Source: Chryseobacterium sp. 18061 (lineage in GTDB: Bacteria > Pseudomonadota > Gammaproteobacteria > Enterobacterales > Enterobacteriaceae). Taken from it: a stretch of DNA of 64,000 nt. Positions 47,065 to 56,587 of the stretch are shown piece by piece. Within the stretch, counting starts at the first letter, position 1. Each line of letters opens with the position of its first letter. Under the pieces are notes generated by a model. It was given only the letters and a program-made list of their open reading frames with translations. It was not told where the DNA came from and searched no databases. The position numbers and the translations under genes were made by a program. Location: positions 558,001 to 622,000 of the forward strand of contig CACSKA010000002.1 in assembly GCA_902706205.1 (NCBI GenBank), written 5' to 3'.

Positions 47065-48372
47065 ATGAAAAAAAGTCTTCTGCTTCCGCTGTTATTCATG
47101 CCCTGCGTGTCTTATGCCGCAGCGACTGTTACATTCAGCACCATTACGTCAGATCCTATCACCAACGGTTTCGTATTAGTTAACCTGGCCCTGACAATCT
47201 TTTTCGCGTTCATCCGCTTTGATCGATTTGCTATTGTGCATGGCCCTGAAATACTCACGACCGTGGGTATCCTCGGTTGTTTTGCGGGCATTGCAACTTC
47301 ATTACTGCATTTTGATTCAACGAATGTGGCAGAAAGCGTACCCCACTTGCTCGAAGGGGTGAAGACCGCTTTCCTCGCTTCATTAAGCGGTGTTGGCGGT
47401 TCGCTTGTTATCAGAGCAAGGCACTATTTCCAGAAAAAGCCCATTCCCCAGACGCCGGGTACGCCGAAAGCAGCGAGTCTGGACGATGTTGTTGCGGCCA
47501 CACAGGCTCTTCAGCAAAGTCTCGCCGGTAACGAAGACAGCAGCCTTTTGACACAGCTTAAATTAATGCGACAGGAGCAGGCAGATGAACTGCGTTTATT
47601 GCGTAGTTCCTTTGATACGTTCTCCGCTAAAATGGCTGAGGATGGTTCGAAAGCTCTGATTGAAGCACTAAAGGAAGTTATTAATGACTTTAATGCACAA
47701 ATCAATGAGCAGTTTGGTGAAAACTTCAGGCACCTGAATGAAAGTGTTGAAAAATTGGTCGTCTGGCAACAGCAGTACAAGGAGGAACTCGATACATTAC
47801 AGGCTATGCAAAAATCATCTGCTGGCGATCTTAAAGAAGCATCCCTGGGCCTTGCGTCATTTATCAGCCAGGCATCCCGCTTCGCTCAAACCGCAGATGC
47901 ACTGGAAAAGACGCTTGAAAATATGGCAAGACAGCATCAGGACATCGATCAGTCTCAGCGCTCCATGAGTGAAGTCTTATCGCAAATGAAGGAGGTCACG
48001 CCGCAGTTTTCCCGCAAAATTGACGATATGACGACATCGATGGCGCAGGGCGTTACAAAACTACAGGGTGATGTGAGTGACATCGTTAAAGATTTTGGTA
48101 CTCAGGCACAATCCTTCTCCTCGGAAATTAAACAATTTTTGACTGAAACGCTCGCTCAGTCTCAATCGGAAGTCAATGCGGGGCTGACTCAGTCGATGGA
48201 CAAGATCCATCAAAGCGTTGTCGCTCTGGATACGGGGCTACAGGAGGAACTGACGAAAAGCCTTGAAACCCTGGGACGACAACTTGCCTCACTTTCCGAG
48301 AAGTTTGTCGCTGATTACAGCCCCTTGACCGATCGACTGAGAGAAGTCGTACGGCTCGCTTCTGCTACGTGA
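47065..48372 (+). CDS. zorA: Zorya type II ZorA (MotA/ExbB-like motor with coiled-coil tail)
   Basis: About 435 residues. The N-terminus is hydrophobic, followed by three membrane spans (GFVLVNLALTIFFAFIRF, EILTTVGILGCFAGIATSLL, VKTAFLASLSGVGGSLVI) with MotA/TolQ/ExbB character. From ~residue 125 to the end there is a long helical coiled-coil tail rich in Q/E/K/L heptads, projecting into the cytoplasm. ZorA with ZorB forms a proton-driven rotary motor in the inner membrane. ATG codons at 47062 and 47065 are both possible starts, and no clear ribosome-binding site decides. Confidence 0.9.
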   Translation: MKKSLLLPLLFMPCVSYAAATVTFSTITSDPITNGFVLVNLALTIFFAFIRFDRFAIVHGPEILTTVGILGCFAGIATSLLHFDSTNVAESVPHLLEGVKTAFLASLSGVGGSLVIRARHYFQKKPIPQTPGTPKAASLDDVVAATQALQQSLAGNEDSSLLTQLKLMRQEQADELRLLRSSFDTFSAKMAEDGSKALIEALKEVINDFNAQINEQFGENFRHLNESVEKLVVWQQQYKEELDTLQAMQKSSAGDLKEASLGLASFISQASRFAQTADALEKTLENMARQHQDIDQSQRSMSEVLSQMKEVTPQFSRKIDDMTTSMAQGVTKLQGDVSDIVKDFGTQAQSFSSEIKQFLTETLAQSQSEVNAGLTQSMDKIHQSVVALDTGLQEELTKSLETLGRQLASLSEKFVADYSPLTDRLREVVRLASAT

Positions 48373-48379
48373 GAAAATT

Positions 48380-49060
48380 ATGAACTCAGAACAAAGCAAT
48401 CAATCTTACTGGATACCACTCGCAGACCTTATGACGGGCTTAATGATGGTGTTCATGCTTCTGACAGCTGCGTTTATGCTTCGCGTAGAACAAACGACGA
48501 CACTTGTTGTAAAAGAGTATGAAGTCACGAAACGTGACCTGCTGTTAGCCCTGCAGAAAGAATTTGCTAAAGAACTGAAGCAATGGAACGCTGAAATTCT
48601 GGGGGATATGACTATCCGTTTTAACGACCCCTCTGTTCTCTTCGCTACCGGCTCCTCAGAATTACGCCCTCGTTTCAGAGAGGTGCTTAGTGAATTTTTT
48701 CCTCGTTATATCGCCCTGCTGACATCAGATAAATACAGAAGTGCTGTTAAGGAAATACGTATAGAGGGGCATACCAGCGCATTCTGGAGCGGAGCAAAAG
48801 ATAAAAAGGAAGCTTACTTCAAAAATATGGCGCTTTCTCAGGCGAGGACCCGCAGCACGCTCGAATATCTGATGTCTCTGCCAAACGTGCAGGGGGACGA
48901 GAAATGGCTTATTCGGCATGTAACAGCCAACGGGCTATCCTCCTCCCACCCGCTTTCTAATGAATCATCACAGACGGCAAATCAGCGCGTGGAGTTTCGT
49001 ATTGTCACTAATGCCAGCGAGAAAATGGATATGATTGCAGGAGAACTATCTAAAAAATGA
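48380..49060 (+). CDS. zorB: Zorya ZorB (MotB/OmpA-like stator protein)
   Basis: 226 residues. A single N-terminal span includes the proton-carrying Asp (WIPLADLMTGLMMVFMLLTAAF). A linker then leads to a C-terminal OmpA/MotB peptidoglycan-binding domain (VLFATGSSELRPRFREVLSEFF, IRIEGHTSAFW, LSQARTRSTLEYLM, NQRVEFRIVT). It lies 7 nt after zorA and its stop overlaps zorE. Confidence 0.92.
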   Translation: MNSEQSNQSYWIPLADLMTGLMMVFMLLTAAFMLRVEQTTTLVVKEYEVTKRDLLLALQKEFAKELKQWNAEILGDMTIRFNDPSVLFATGSSELRPRFREVLSEFFPRYIALLTSDKYRSAVKEIRIEGHTSAFWSGAKDKKEAYFKNMALSQARTRSTLEYLMSLPNVQGDEKWLIRHVTANGLSSSHPLSNESSQTANQRVEFRIVTNASEKMDMIAGELSKK

Positions 49061-49902
49061 GTTTTAAGTTACCTGATTTTCTTAGCTGGCCGTCACTGGA
49101 TACTTTACGACAGAATATGGGGGCTCCGCTTACGAATAACTTTACCCTGGCCCCTGTATATTCTGAAATATCAATTGTCGATCAGTTGAATAGCGGTGGC
49201 GTCGAAATTGATCTTGATGAAATCAGTGTTCATGAAGATGGAACTTTAGTTTACCGTGGCTACCGTGGTTTGATTCACATCAGGGATATTACATCCATTG
49301 CGGGGGAAGCAAGGATGCCGAGATATCATCTGGCTTATTGCCAGACGCTTGAGAAGATGAACAAAAATTCACGATTTGACCGCTATGTTGTTGCGCAAAC
49401 AACATCCGGTGAATTTAAAGTCAATGTCATTGACCGGGAAGTCACTTCTCAAAATATAAGATTAAATGTGTGTCAAAATTGCCTCGACAGGATCCACTGG
49501 AAAGGGTTCAGCATACCTGGAATGTCACGAGCAGAGCGGCAGAATCGTGTGGACCACTTTTCGTTATCTGAATTTTTTAAGGAATATCCACGGGATCTCA
49601 TTGGAAAAAAGCCCTCGCATACATCCATTACCGCACCACTCAACAACTATTCTCCTGGCTGGGCCACATTGTCGAAGGAAATCAGGCGAAAACGTGGGTA
49701 TCAGTGCGAGTCCTGTAGAGAGATATTCGGACAGGATGATTCCCGCTTCCTTCATGTACATCATCGTAATGGTCTGAAAAATGACAACAGAATTGCTAAC
49801 CTCGCAGTGCTTTGTATTGCCTGTCATGCTAAACAACCTGAGCATGGACATCTTAAGGCTCATCCCGATTACAAATTATTCATGGCTCGTCCCAAAAGCT
49901 GA
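49057..49902 (+). CDS. zorE: Zorya type II effector ZorE (HNH nuclease)
   Basis: 281 residues. The C-terminal ~75 residues form an HNH nuclease with zinc cysteines (YQCESCREIFG ... LHVHHRNGLKNDNRIANLAVLCIACHAKQ). The N-terminal ~190 residues are the ZorE-specific part. The ATG overlaps the zorB stop by 4 nt. Presence of ZorE instead of ZorC/ZorD makes this type II Zorya. It is thought to degrade or nick phage DNA when the ZorAB motor is triggered. Confidence 0.92.
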   Translation: MSFKLPDFLSWPSLDTLRQNMGAPLTNNFTLAPVYSEISIVDQLNSGGVEIDLDEISVHEDGTLVYRGYRGLIHIRDITSIAGEARMPRYHLAYCQTLEKMNKNSRFDRYVVAQTTSGEFKVNVIDREVTSQNIRLNVCQNCLDRIHWKGFSIPGMSRAERQNRVDHFSLSEFFKEYPRDLIGKKPSHTSITAPLNNYSPGWATLSKEIRRKRGYQCESCREIFGQDDSRFLHVHHRNGLKNDNRIANLAVLCIACHAKQPEHGHLKAHPDYKLFMARPKS

Positions 49903-49953
49903 TTACACCATACATTTTACTTATTGAGTCCAGCAACAGCCGATATATTCTTA

Positions 49954-50583
49954 TCACGCCTGGTCAGAGCGCAGCGTCAACAGATGCCAGCCCGGCTGGT
50001 ACTGTCTGACAGATACCACCAGTCCATACCCGCTGAAAACATCAATTACGTTGTCAGCGTCGCCAACGGCCATCATATCGACAGAGGACGTTAATTTTCC
50101 CTTCTCCGAAAAATGATGCTGGAGTTCTGTCTTCCTCAACAGTAACGCAGGTATGTCTTTATATTCAGCCACCAGTGCTTCACTACACCATTCCTCATCC
50201 CCCACCACCGCATTGACCCACCCCAGTGTTTTGAGTTTATCAATGGCATACGTCAGGCGATGCAATGCCGACTGCTGAGCCGCAGGTTGAGAGCAGGTGT
50301 CAAATAAATCACCAAACCGCTCATGAAGCCCTGCTCCGGGACCTTTCTTACGCCCCAGGGTCAGCAGGGTATCGATATCCCCGGCGACCGATTTCGGGAA
50401 TCGGTGTTGCTTTTGTGCAGCAGCTAACCAGCGCAACAAAAAGGTATGTGTGCTCAGGGGGGATAATGCCAGTCCATCGTGCCAGGCGAAATGCAGTGCC
50501 ATCAGCGCACACCATGATAGATGAGCAAGGTCAGCAACGATTTGTTCTGCTGAGGGTTGTTGCATCGTCTTCGTCTTTTTCAT
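49954..50583 (-). CDS. DUF2913 family protein (intact copy)
   Basis: 209 residues from the ATG at 50583; the frame can be extended to 50712, but the extra N-terminal stretch looks unlike the family. Helical, soluble: DLAHLSWCALMALHFAWHDG, STHTFLLRWLAAAQKQHRFPKSV, GPGAGLHERFGDLFDTCSQP. Members occur in enterobacterial islands and plasmids, and their function is unknown. It is the intact partner of the broken copy at 39172-39709; together they bracket the restriction-Zorya block. Confidence 0.8.
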   Translation of the reverse strand: MKKTKTMQQPSAEQIVADLAHLSWCALMALHFAWHDGLALSPLSTHTFLLRWLAAAQKQHRFPKSVAGDIDTLLTLGRKKGPGAGLHERFGDLFDTCSQPAAQQSALHRLTYAIDKLKTLGWVNAVVGDEEWCSEALVAEYKDIPALLLRKTELQHHFSEKGKLTSSVDMMAVGDADNVIDVFSGYGLVVSVRQYQPGWHLLTLRSDQA

Positions 50584-50889
50584 AGGGGTAAAAGTATAAC
50601 CGAAGGAACTTGGCATCAGAACCCGTGTAACACTGTCAACGTCATTTACCATCGACTTTAGTGGTGAAGGAAGACACTCATGGCACTCGCCCACAGAACA
50701 CCAAAAGGCCAATTAAAATCACCGCATTAACACTAAAGCATCAAATAATGATTAAGTAAAAATACTTTATGACCAATTTATTCGTAAATCACCCTAAAAA
50801 TCGTTACTTTAAGGTTTGTTTAAGCCCATGGATTGTTATAATGGTGCTTTAATAGCATTAATTTCAACACTATAATTTAAGGGCATTCA

Positions 50890-51297
50890 ATGGCTACGAA
50901 TTTTGGCAGCAGCAAAGAGCCGCTCATCGGCATCGAGAATTTTGGTAACCGTTTAAGGCATCTCATCGGTAACGACTCTGTCAGCTCGTTCGCCAAGTCA
51001 TGTGGTATCAGCACATCCACTATCAATAAGTATATAAAGCCATCGAAGGACATGGAGAAACCAACCTATCCGGGGATCGACAAAGTTCTGAAGATCTCTG
51101 CATGCACTGGCTACTCGCTCGCCTGGTTGATTACTGGCGAAGAAGAAAAGCAGGTATCTAATGAAGAGCAGCAGAAGAGGTGGATGGATGTCTTTAAGGA
51201 CATGTCTTCCGATCAAAAGCTAATCGCTCTTGAGTCATTCAAGCAGAAGGGGATACTGGGTACTTTGGACAGCAATATCTTTAACAAAAGAAGGTAG
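50890..51297 (+). CDS. Phage-type XRE helix-turn-helix regulator
   Basis: 135 residues. The helix-turn-helix is at residues ~18-75 (NFGNRLRHLIGNDSVSSFAKSCGISTSTINKYI ... IDKVLKISACTGYSLAWLITGEE). The tail is short, so there is no LexA-type peptidase domain. Similar proteins are regulators in Mu-like and P2-like elements. It likely controls island genes, but the target is not evident. Confidence 0.78.
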   Translation: MATNFGSSKEPLIGIENFGNRLRHLIGNDSVSSFAKSCGISTSTINKYIKPSKDMEKPTYPGIDKVLKISACTGYSLAWLITGEEEKQVSNEEQQKRWMDVFKDMSSDQKLIALESFKQKGILGTLDSNIFNKRR

Positions 51298-51759
51298 AGA
51301 AGCTGTTGATACATGGCAGTCCTTTTATCCATGATTTGTATGCTGATAACAAAACGGACATGGCTTTTCGCCGCAATATCGTCGCCGACACTGGTCACAT
51401 ATCCAGCGGTAATGATTGGCTGTAAAACGAATTCTTCTGATGATTTTCTTCAATGCAAACTCCTGACCCGGACGACAGACAGCAGTAATCCTGCCTTTTG
51501 ACAGGCATCGCGTTGTTGCTTCGGGGTTATGTTAAGAGAAAAACTGGTTTTGGAAGGGCGGAAGAGTTTACATAGGTATTTGATTAGAAATACAAAAACT
51601 TAACTATCTGCTTCCGCACATATAATCGTTCTGCAGTAAAAGACATTTAAGTAATTCTCATTATCAATAATGAAGTAGTGCCATAGTTACGAGGCCATTT
51701 GTACAGTGATTATTGAGCTCCCTTCATGCAGTCGGTTGGTTATGAGCATAATGCCACTA
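51298..51759. other. Gene-free spacer
   Basis: About 460 bp between the XRE regulator and the palindrome. No credible gene is seen; the 62-codon plus-strand frame at 51313 has no features. Confidence 0.4.
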
Positions 51760-51807
51760 AAATAGGCTGCTAATTTATGCTAATTAGCATAAATTAGCAG
51801 CCTATTT
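51760..51807. repeat. 48-bp perfect palindrome
   Basis: AAATAGGCTGCTAATTTATG followed by CTAA and its exact reverse complement, with no spacer and no mismatch across 24 bp on each side. It lies in gene-free DNA between the XRE regulator and an IS2-like fossil. Roles could be a terminator hairpin, a cruciform-forming origin or resolution site, or a fused pair of IS ends. Confidence 0.95.
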
Positions 51808-51899
51808 CTTACATGAGATGAAATTAAAATGGCTGATTACCACTTCATTTTCTCACTATCCTCATCATCACATCCGATATCGTGTTGTGCACGCGTCCC

Positions 51900-52259
51900 G
51901 GGTGCTGTATACCCAATCACAATAGTTTTCGATGCCTAGCACCAACTTCTTGCTCCACCATTATCACCGCGAGATCCGAAGCCATCTGAACACCAGTGCA
52001 TGTCACTTTCTGTTACCGCTATTTTGCCTTTATGCTCACTCTTCGTTCGCTCGGGTTTGTCATGCAACTACAGCAGGTTATGCTCGCGCATAATCCTGTA
52101 GAGCCGTATGGCATTTATCGACAGCAGTCCCGCTGTGCGACGTTGCTTATGCAGGATACCCACACTCACCTGTTACGGCGCCTGTTCTGCCAGTCGACGG
52201 AACAGTTAATCCACGTTCATAGTGCGGCACTATCCATTTTCGCGTGGTCCGCCCAATCT
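51900..52259 (-). pseudogene. IS2-like (IS3 family) OrfB fragment
   Basis: Minus-strand translation gives HKQRRTAGLLSINAIRLYRIMREHNLL, then KPERTKSEHKGKIAVTESD and MHWCSDGFGSRGDNGGA, matching the middle of IS2-type OrfB (NAKRVYRIMRQNALLLERK ... QRWCSDGFEF). There are stops and missing ends. Dead remnant touching the end of the DUF3987 gene. Confidence 0.78.
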
Positions 52260-54101
52260 TAAACAGTTATCGTTATTCATGATCGTCTGACGAGCCCAGT
52301 TCAAAACAAATGGTATGCTATTGTTCCTCAGTAGGTTTAATACCGTAGGAGATAGTCTATGTATTTCTGTGCTCTTACGATTTGGGTGATAGGTAATAAC
52401 CTCCCCATTAATTAGATTATTAGCTCTAAGAATCTCTAACGCAGGTTCTAGTGCAGGTTTTCTCCGTAATCTCTCAGTCGAACCATTTTGCTGAAGAATT
52501 GTTTTAGTGAACGTATTATTATATCGTTGATAGTTCTCCAGCATATTTTTAAGCACTCTCAAAGCATCATCTTCAGGGGTTGGTTTAGATTTTTGATTTT
52601 CACGTAATAACCTTGCAGTTTCATCTAAATACCACTCAATAATTTTAGACACTGACTCGATACTACTGATATCTATTGAGGATTTTGTGTTCGCAATCTC
52701 ATTTTTCGATGCGAGAAATAAGCAGTGTAAAATCCCGCTGAGACGGATTATTTGTTCCCTTGCCTTTAACACTGATGAATGTATATGCTCCCATTCACCA
52801 CCAGGTCTTGTTTTTTGATTAAATTCATTGATTTTTTGACGTAAAAAATCATTGCTAGTTTGATTATGAGGGAATAATATCAATTCTCGTTTTAAATTCA
52901 TATTTGAATCGTTATCATCAAAAGAGTCATTCTCATAAAAATAATTGTATTTTTCATTCTGTCGATTTACTAATAAAGATAAAGCTTCAAGCAAAGAAGC
53001 CATGCTACCATCATCTGTAACGTCACTGTTTTCGGATATCCCCTCATCATTCCGTTCATTGTATACGAATAAAAAACGAGGTAAATAACCGCTTCCAGCA
53101 GCCTTGCGTTTGTTTTTTTCAAGGTAATCTTCAAATATTGGGTTTTGAACTGATATACTGATAGTTAGAGGCGCTGTAATAGCAATGTGTTTGCTATTAC
53201 TTCGTTTGTGAGGAAGCTCAGCGCCATCCCAGAGAAGGTTATATATGCCAACACTATTTTTTGCATACCCATCTAAAAAGACATCACCTTCATCAGTTAA
53301 GATTGCGGCGTGAATTGAATCTGAAAGACCATCTTTCAAACCTGCTGGAGTGATGTCAGCATATACGTTAAACAGATGCTTCGGCGGCAAAGGCTCTTCT
53401 TTTTGATGTTGTATACGCTCATCTTCAAGCTCTTTCCTCTTAGGGTCGCTTCGTTTTAGCTTTCGATATTCTTTATTTATTTCTTTTGTAGTCGCTGACC
53501 ATAAGTCTTTTTTTGCAGTATATTTTTCGACCTCCTTGTTATATATTACATTAGATGTGGAATACTTATCCAAAAAAGGTTTCATTATTTTTTCAAACGC
53601 AAGACTTTTCCCGCCGCCACTACGAACAATGGTCATGAGATAAAGAGAACATGTCTCCGGATTATCATCTGCATTTACTGCCACCTCAAATAATGGTTGA
53701 CATGCAATGGATGCAGCACTGAGAATCATATTGCCTGAAATCTCAGGAGGAAGATTGTATTTTTTATGTAAGAATAGGATCGCGTCTTTAACCACAGGTG
53801 GAAATAATTCGTAAGGATAATTACTTTGCCTACTAGACTCCGTTACCAAAGACTCATTTGGTATATTTAGAATGCCGCCAACCACTTGATTGTTGTGCGC
53901 GGAAATTAGTTGCGGTGTGCTCCAATTGTGATTAACTGGAAATTGAGGTGATGTAATTAAATTTTGTTGCCGTGCTGCTTCATTCTTTTTATGTTGTTCA
54001 AGATCTACCTCATAGAGTTGAATTGACAATTCCTTAGCATCTTTGTCTCCCTCCTCTATGCATTTCATTATTTCTTCACGGCTATAAGAGTCGTCACACA
54101 T
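52230..54101 (-). CDS. DUF3987 protein (YfjI-like, primase/helicase-type ATPase)
   Basis: About 623 residues. Central P-loop-like segment MTIVRSGGGKSLAFEKIMKPF and acidic motif AILTDEGDVFLDGYAK, followed by ITAPLTISISVQNP, the DUF3987 pattern known from E. coli YfjI (CP4-57). Probably a replication or DNA-handling ATPase of the island. I placed the start at ATG 54101; a GTG at 54110 is also possible. The 3' end abuts an IS2-like fossil, so the C-terminus may have been altered. Confidence 0.75.
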   Translation of the reverse strand: MCDDSYSREEIMKCIEEGDKDAKELSIQLYEVDLEQHKKNEAARQQNLITSPQFPVNHNWSTPQLISAHNNQVVGGILNIPNESLVTESSRQSNYPYELFPPVVKDAILFLHKKYNLPPEISGNMILSAASIACQPLFEVAVNADDNPETCSLYLMTIVRSGGGKSLAFEKIMKPFLDKYSTSNVIYNKEVEKYTAKKDLWSATTKEINKEYRKLKRSDPKRKELEDERIQHQKEEPLPPKHLFNVYADITPAGLKDGLSDSIHAAILTDEGDVFLDGYAKNSVGIYNLLWDGAELPHKRSNSKHIAITAPLTISISVQNPIFEDYLEKNKRKAAGSGYLPRFLFVYNERNDEGISENSDVTDDGSMASLLEALSLLVNRQNEKYNYFYENDSFDDNDSNMNLKRELILFPHNQTSNDFLRQKINEFNQKTRPGGEWEHIHSSVLKAREQIIRLSGILHCLFLASKNEIANTKSSIDISSIESVSKIIEWYLDETARLLRENQKSKPTPEDDALRVLKNMLENYQRYNNTFTKTILQQNGSTERLRRKPALEPALEILRANNLINGEVITYHPNRKSTEIHRLSPTVLNLLRNNSIPFVLNWARQTIMNNDNCLRLGGPRENG

Positions 54102-54380
54102 AACCACCACCTTTTACATTCAAAGGTGGTATAATACATTACCATAAAGCCATTAATCAATCACATAATTGATGGGTTTTATATATCATCAAGCAGGCTC
54201 AGAAAATATTATTTTAGATTGTAGCGTCATAACAACTAATATCCGATAGTTGAAAACTGATGGGATCCGTATCCACATAATCAATGACGCAAATCTAAAT
54301 CTGAGTTATGTCATATGGATAGATAAACAATTTATACGTTACGATTATTTATCGCACGCGCCAAAATATATTTAAGGTAT

Positions 54381-54518
54381 TCAGGTAAAAGTAATTAAAA
54401 ACAAGTCAACGAAAAAAACCAATATTTCCCTCACTACATTAACTTGAGTAATGGCATATTCACTTTCTTGGTCTTCAGACTCATCTAAATGGTTAACACT
54501 CTTTATCCTATTGTTCAT
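54381..54518 (-). CDS. 45-residue protein with C-terminal membrane helix
   Basis: Starts MNNRIKSVNHLDESEDQ and ends in a hydrophobic tail (VVREILVFFVDLFLITFT). An excellent GGAGGTGAG ribosome-binding site precedes the ATG at 54518. Tail-anchored topology is likely. It lies in the gap between the DUF3987 and Gp2-type genes on the same strand. No family recognised. Confidence 0.55.
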   Translation of the reverse strand: MNNRIKSVNHLDESEDQESEYAITQVNVVREILVFFVDLFLITFT

Positions 54519-54625
54519 CTCACCTCCTCTAATTGGTATTAACATAAAAATTACCAATTCTGTCTACTGATAAAACTATGCCTCTGGTAATCCCATGAGT
54601 TATTACTTTTAATTTTAACAAAAAG

Positions 54626-54751
54626 TTATTTAAGCCAAGCCGACGTCACTGTGTTATTTCCTGTTAAAACCACTTCAGTCACTTCTTTGATTCTGTTCTG
54701 TCGTCGTTCATCACCTTCACCGTACACAGTCATCACCGAATAAGTTGTCAT
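54626..54751 (-). CDS. 41-residue protein resembling the Gp2-type N-terminus
   Basis: Starts MTTYSVMTVYGEGDERRQ, with a GGAGGG ribosome-binding site before the ATG at 54751. Residues VYGEGDERRQNRIKEV align with RYGEGSLHQQNRIKQT at the start of the replication-type protein at 55062-55730, then diverge. It could be a truncated duplicate or a small regulatory peptide. Confidence 0.55.
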   Translation of the reverse strand: MTTYSVMTVYGEGDERRQNRIKEVTEVVLTGNNTVTSAWLK

Positions 54752-55061
54752 AATAAACCCTCCGTAAAATATTCACATGACACTTTCAACACTCAATTAC
54801 TTATTTAAGAAAGTTACGTTACCTACATAGTATACTTTCTAACTTACCAGCAATGGTTAAACGTTGAAAATAGACTATTAACCACTGAAACATCATTTTA
54901 TATACTATCTAAAACATCCTGTAACACTTTCTAAGCCATTTAAACAATAAAGGTGATGGCATTTATCCAATAGAATTTAAAAGTCTTTCTTGCGCTTTGT
55001 ATTGAGATATTCAAATACAGATTTATACCTCACTAGCAAACAGCGGTATCCACAAATAATT

Positions 55062-55730
55062 CTAACCCTGACTACAACCAAAACTACGTCTGTTATTATG
55101 AAAGTCTTTGCTCTTGAATTTAATGAAGTAGTCCAGTCTGTCCTTCATGGGATCATAAAGACCATCTATACCTTTTTCCTCAAGATCTTTCCTGGTAAAG
55201 CTATAAACAGGATTGCTTGGGATATGAACAAGCTTTCTGTATTTGATATTAAAGATCTCTGTTGCTTTCAACCAACAGTCAGCAATCACGTTATACAGCG
55301 TCTCAACTTCACCTTTGGTAAACCTTATGGAATTAAAGGCGTCGTGGTTAAGCAGTAATACAATATGGTAATGGACTTTCTGTCCTATGTAATACGTCTC
55401 TTTGCCGTATTCTCTTACCCAGAAGTAGCTCACTTTAGTATCATGTACCCGTACAGCCTTATCCGTTTTGTTTAATTTCATCTGTTTAAGTTTCTTTCTT
55501 AGGTATGCAGGTATTTGTTCTTTTACGTCTTTAAAGAAACGAGATATTACTTCATAATCCATCAGGAAGTGAATGTCATCATCAGGGAAATGGAGATCCA
55601 GTCTTATCAGGCTAATCCTTGAATGATTACCAAGTGCTTTCAGTATTGTTTGTTTGATTCTGTTCTGCTGATGAAGACTTCCTTCTCCGTAACGTGTGTT
55701 AATGATATTCTTAGGATCTTTAATTTTCAT
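55062..55730 (-). CDS. Inovirus Gp2-type protein (YagK/YfjJ-like)
   Basis: 222 residues, basic. The RYGEGSLHQQNRIKQTIL start, DLHFPDDDIHFLMDYEVISRFF and KVHYHIVLLLNHDAF (an H-hydrophobic-H pattern like HUH nucleases) are typical of the inovirus Gp2 / YagK-YfjJ proteins of CP4-type islands. It probably acts in replication initiation of the element. It is on the minus strand, upstream of the DUF3987 gene and two tiny ORFs. Confidence 0.75.
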   Translation of the reverse strand: MKIKDPKNIINTRYGEGSLHQQNRIKQTILKALGNHSRISLIRLDLHFPDDDIHFLMDYEVISRFFKDVKEQIPAYLRKKLKQMKLNKTDKAVRVHDTKVSYFWVREYGKETYYIGQKVHYHIVLLLNHDAFNSIRFTKGEVETLYNVIADCWLKATEIFNIKYRKLVHIPSNPVYSFTRKDLEEKGIDGLYDPMKDRLDYFIKFKSKDFHNNRRSFGCSQG

Positions 55731-56259
55731 ATGGATATGCCTCTGATTATTAAAAAGTCAATTTGATAGTTAAGGTTACATAATATAAAACTCAGAATTG
55801 ATTTAATCATAAGCAGAGGTACTTTCTATATATTCTACGTAATTGCTGTTTGTGTATAACCAGACAGATAATTGTTAAGTGTGATTAATGATAATGTAGT
55901 TCTTTAATTATGATTTTGATATAAAGCAGATGATTTGCCTTAATACATACCCAATGGAATGACTTTAATGTGATTATTAAAATACAGCCATTTAACAAGT
56001 ATTAACATATAGAAATTATAGATTATTAATAATTGATCACATATAACAATAATACTATAACCTACAATATACCCACCCGTGTAAAACATTAAAAGCTACA
56101 TGACAGTTAGGTTTGTTGAATATTATCATGTAATAAAAACACTGAAAGTTAGGTTTGTCAATAAAACCTATAAACAGATGGATTTAATGTGTAATTAAAT
56201 TCACATCTACATAACCATGATGAATAAATAATCATTGTTTTGTTATGGAGTATTAGTTT
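55731..56259. other. AT-rich gene-free region with direct repeats (possible origin)
   Basis: About 530 bp of strongly AT-rich DNA between divergent gene sets. AGTTAGGTTTGT occurs twice, at 56105-56116 and 56147-56158. Its place directly upstream of the Gp2-type gene would suit an origin of replication or a divergent promoter region. Confidence 0.45.
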
Positions 56260-56493
56260 ATGAATAAACTACCAAACACTTTATTACCCTCAGAGTCTTT
56301 TACCCGAGAACAAGCACAAACTGTCGCAGCTGCTTATCACAATGTCGCCATCGAAGACGATCAGGGGACACATTTTCGTCTTGTGATTCGTCGGGATGGC
56401 GTGATGGTCTGGCGAGCGTGGAATTTCGAATCCGATGCCGGTTTATGGCTGAATAAATTTATCGAAAGCGACGGCATCCCCAAACTAACGTAA
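56260..56493 (+). CDS. DUF905 family protein (YkfF-like)
   Basis: 77 residues. [33 protein letters not shown] and [20 protein letters not shown] match the DUF905 proteins of E. coli CP4 islands. Function unknown. It opens the plus-strand cassette and is followed by its own terminator. Confidence 0.82.
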   Translation: MNKLPNTLLPSESFTREQAQTVAAAYHNVAIEDDQGTHFRLVIRRDGVMVWRAWNFESDAGLWLNKFIESDGIPKLT

Positions 56494-56525
56494 ACATCAG
56501 CAGTTAACCCAATCCGTAAAAATAC

Positions 56526-56560
56526 AGGCCATGTTTCCTACGGGAAGCGTGGCCTTTTTT
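56526..56560 (+). terminator. Intrinsic terminator after the DUF905 gene
   Basis: Stem AGGCCATG/CGTGGCCT with a ~14-nt loop and T6 after it. Confidence 0.8.
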
Positions 56561-56587
56561 ATATCTGTAATCAGAAGGATAACGACC

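Noticed and set aside
51996-52262. 88-codon plus-strand ORF
   Set aside because: The opposite strand translates to an IS2-like OrfB fragment, which explains the region.
55081-55358. Plus-strand ORF over the Gp2-type gene
   Set aside because: Antisense to a gene with clear family motifs on the minus strand.
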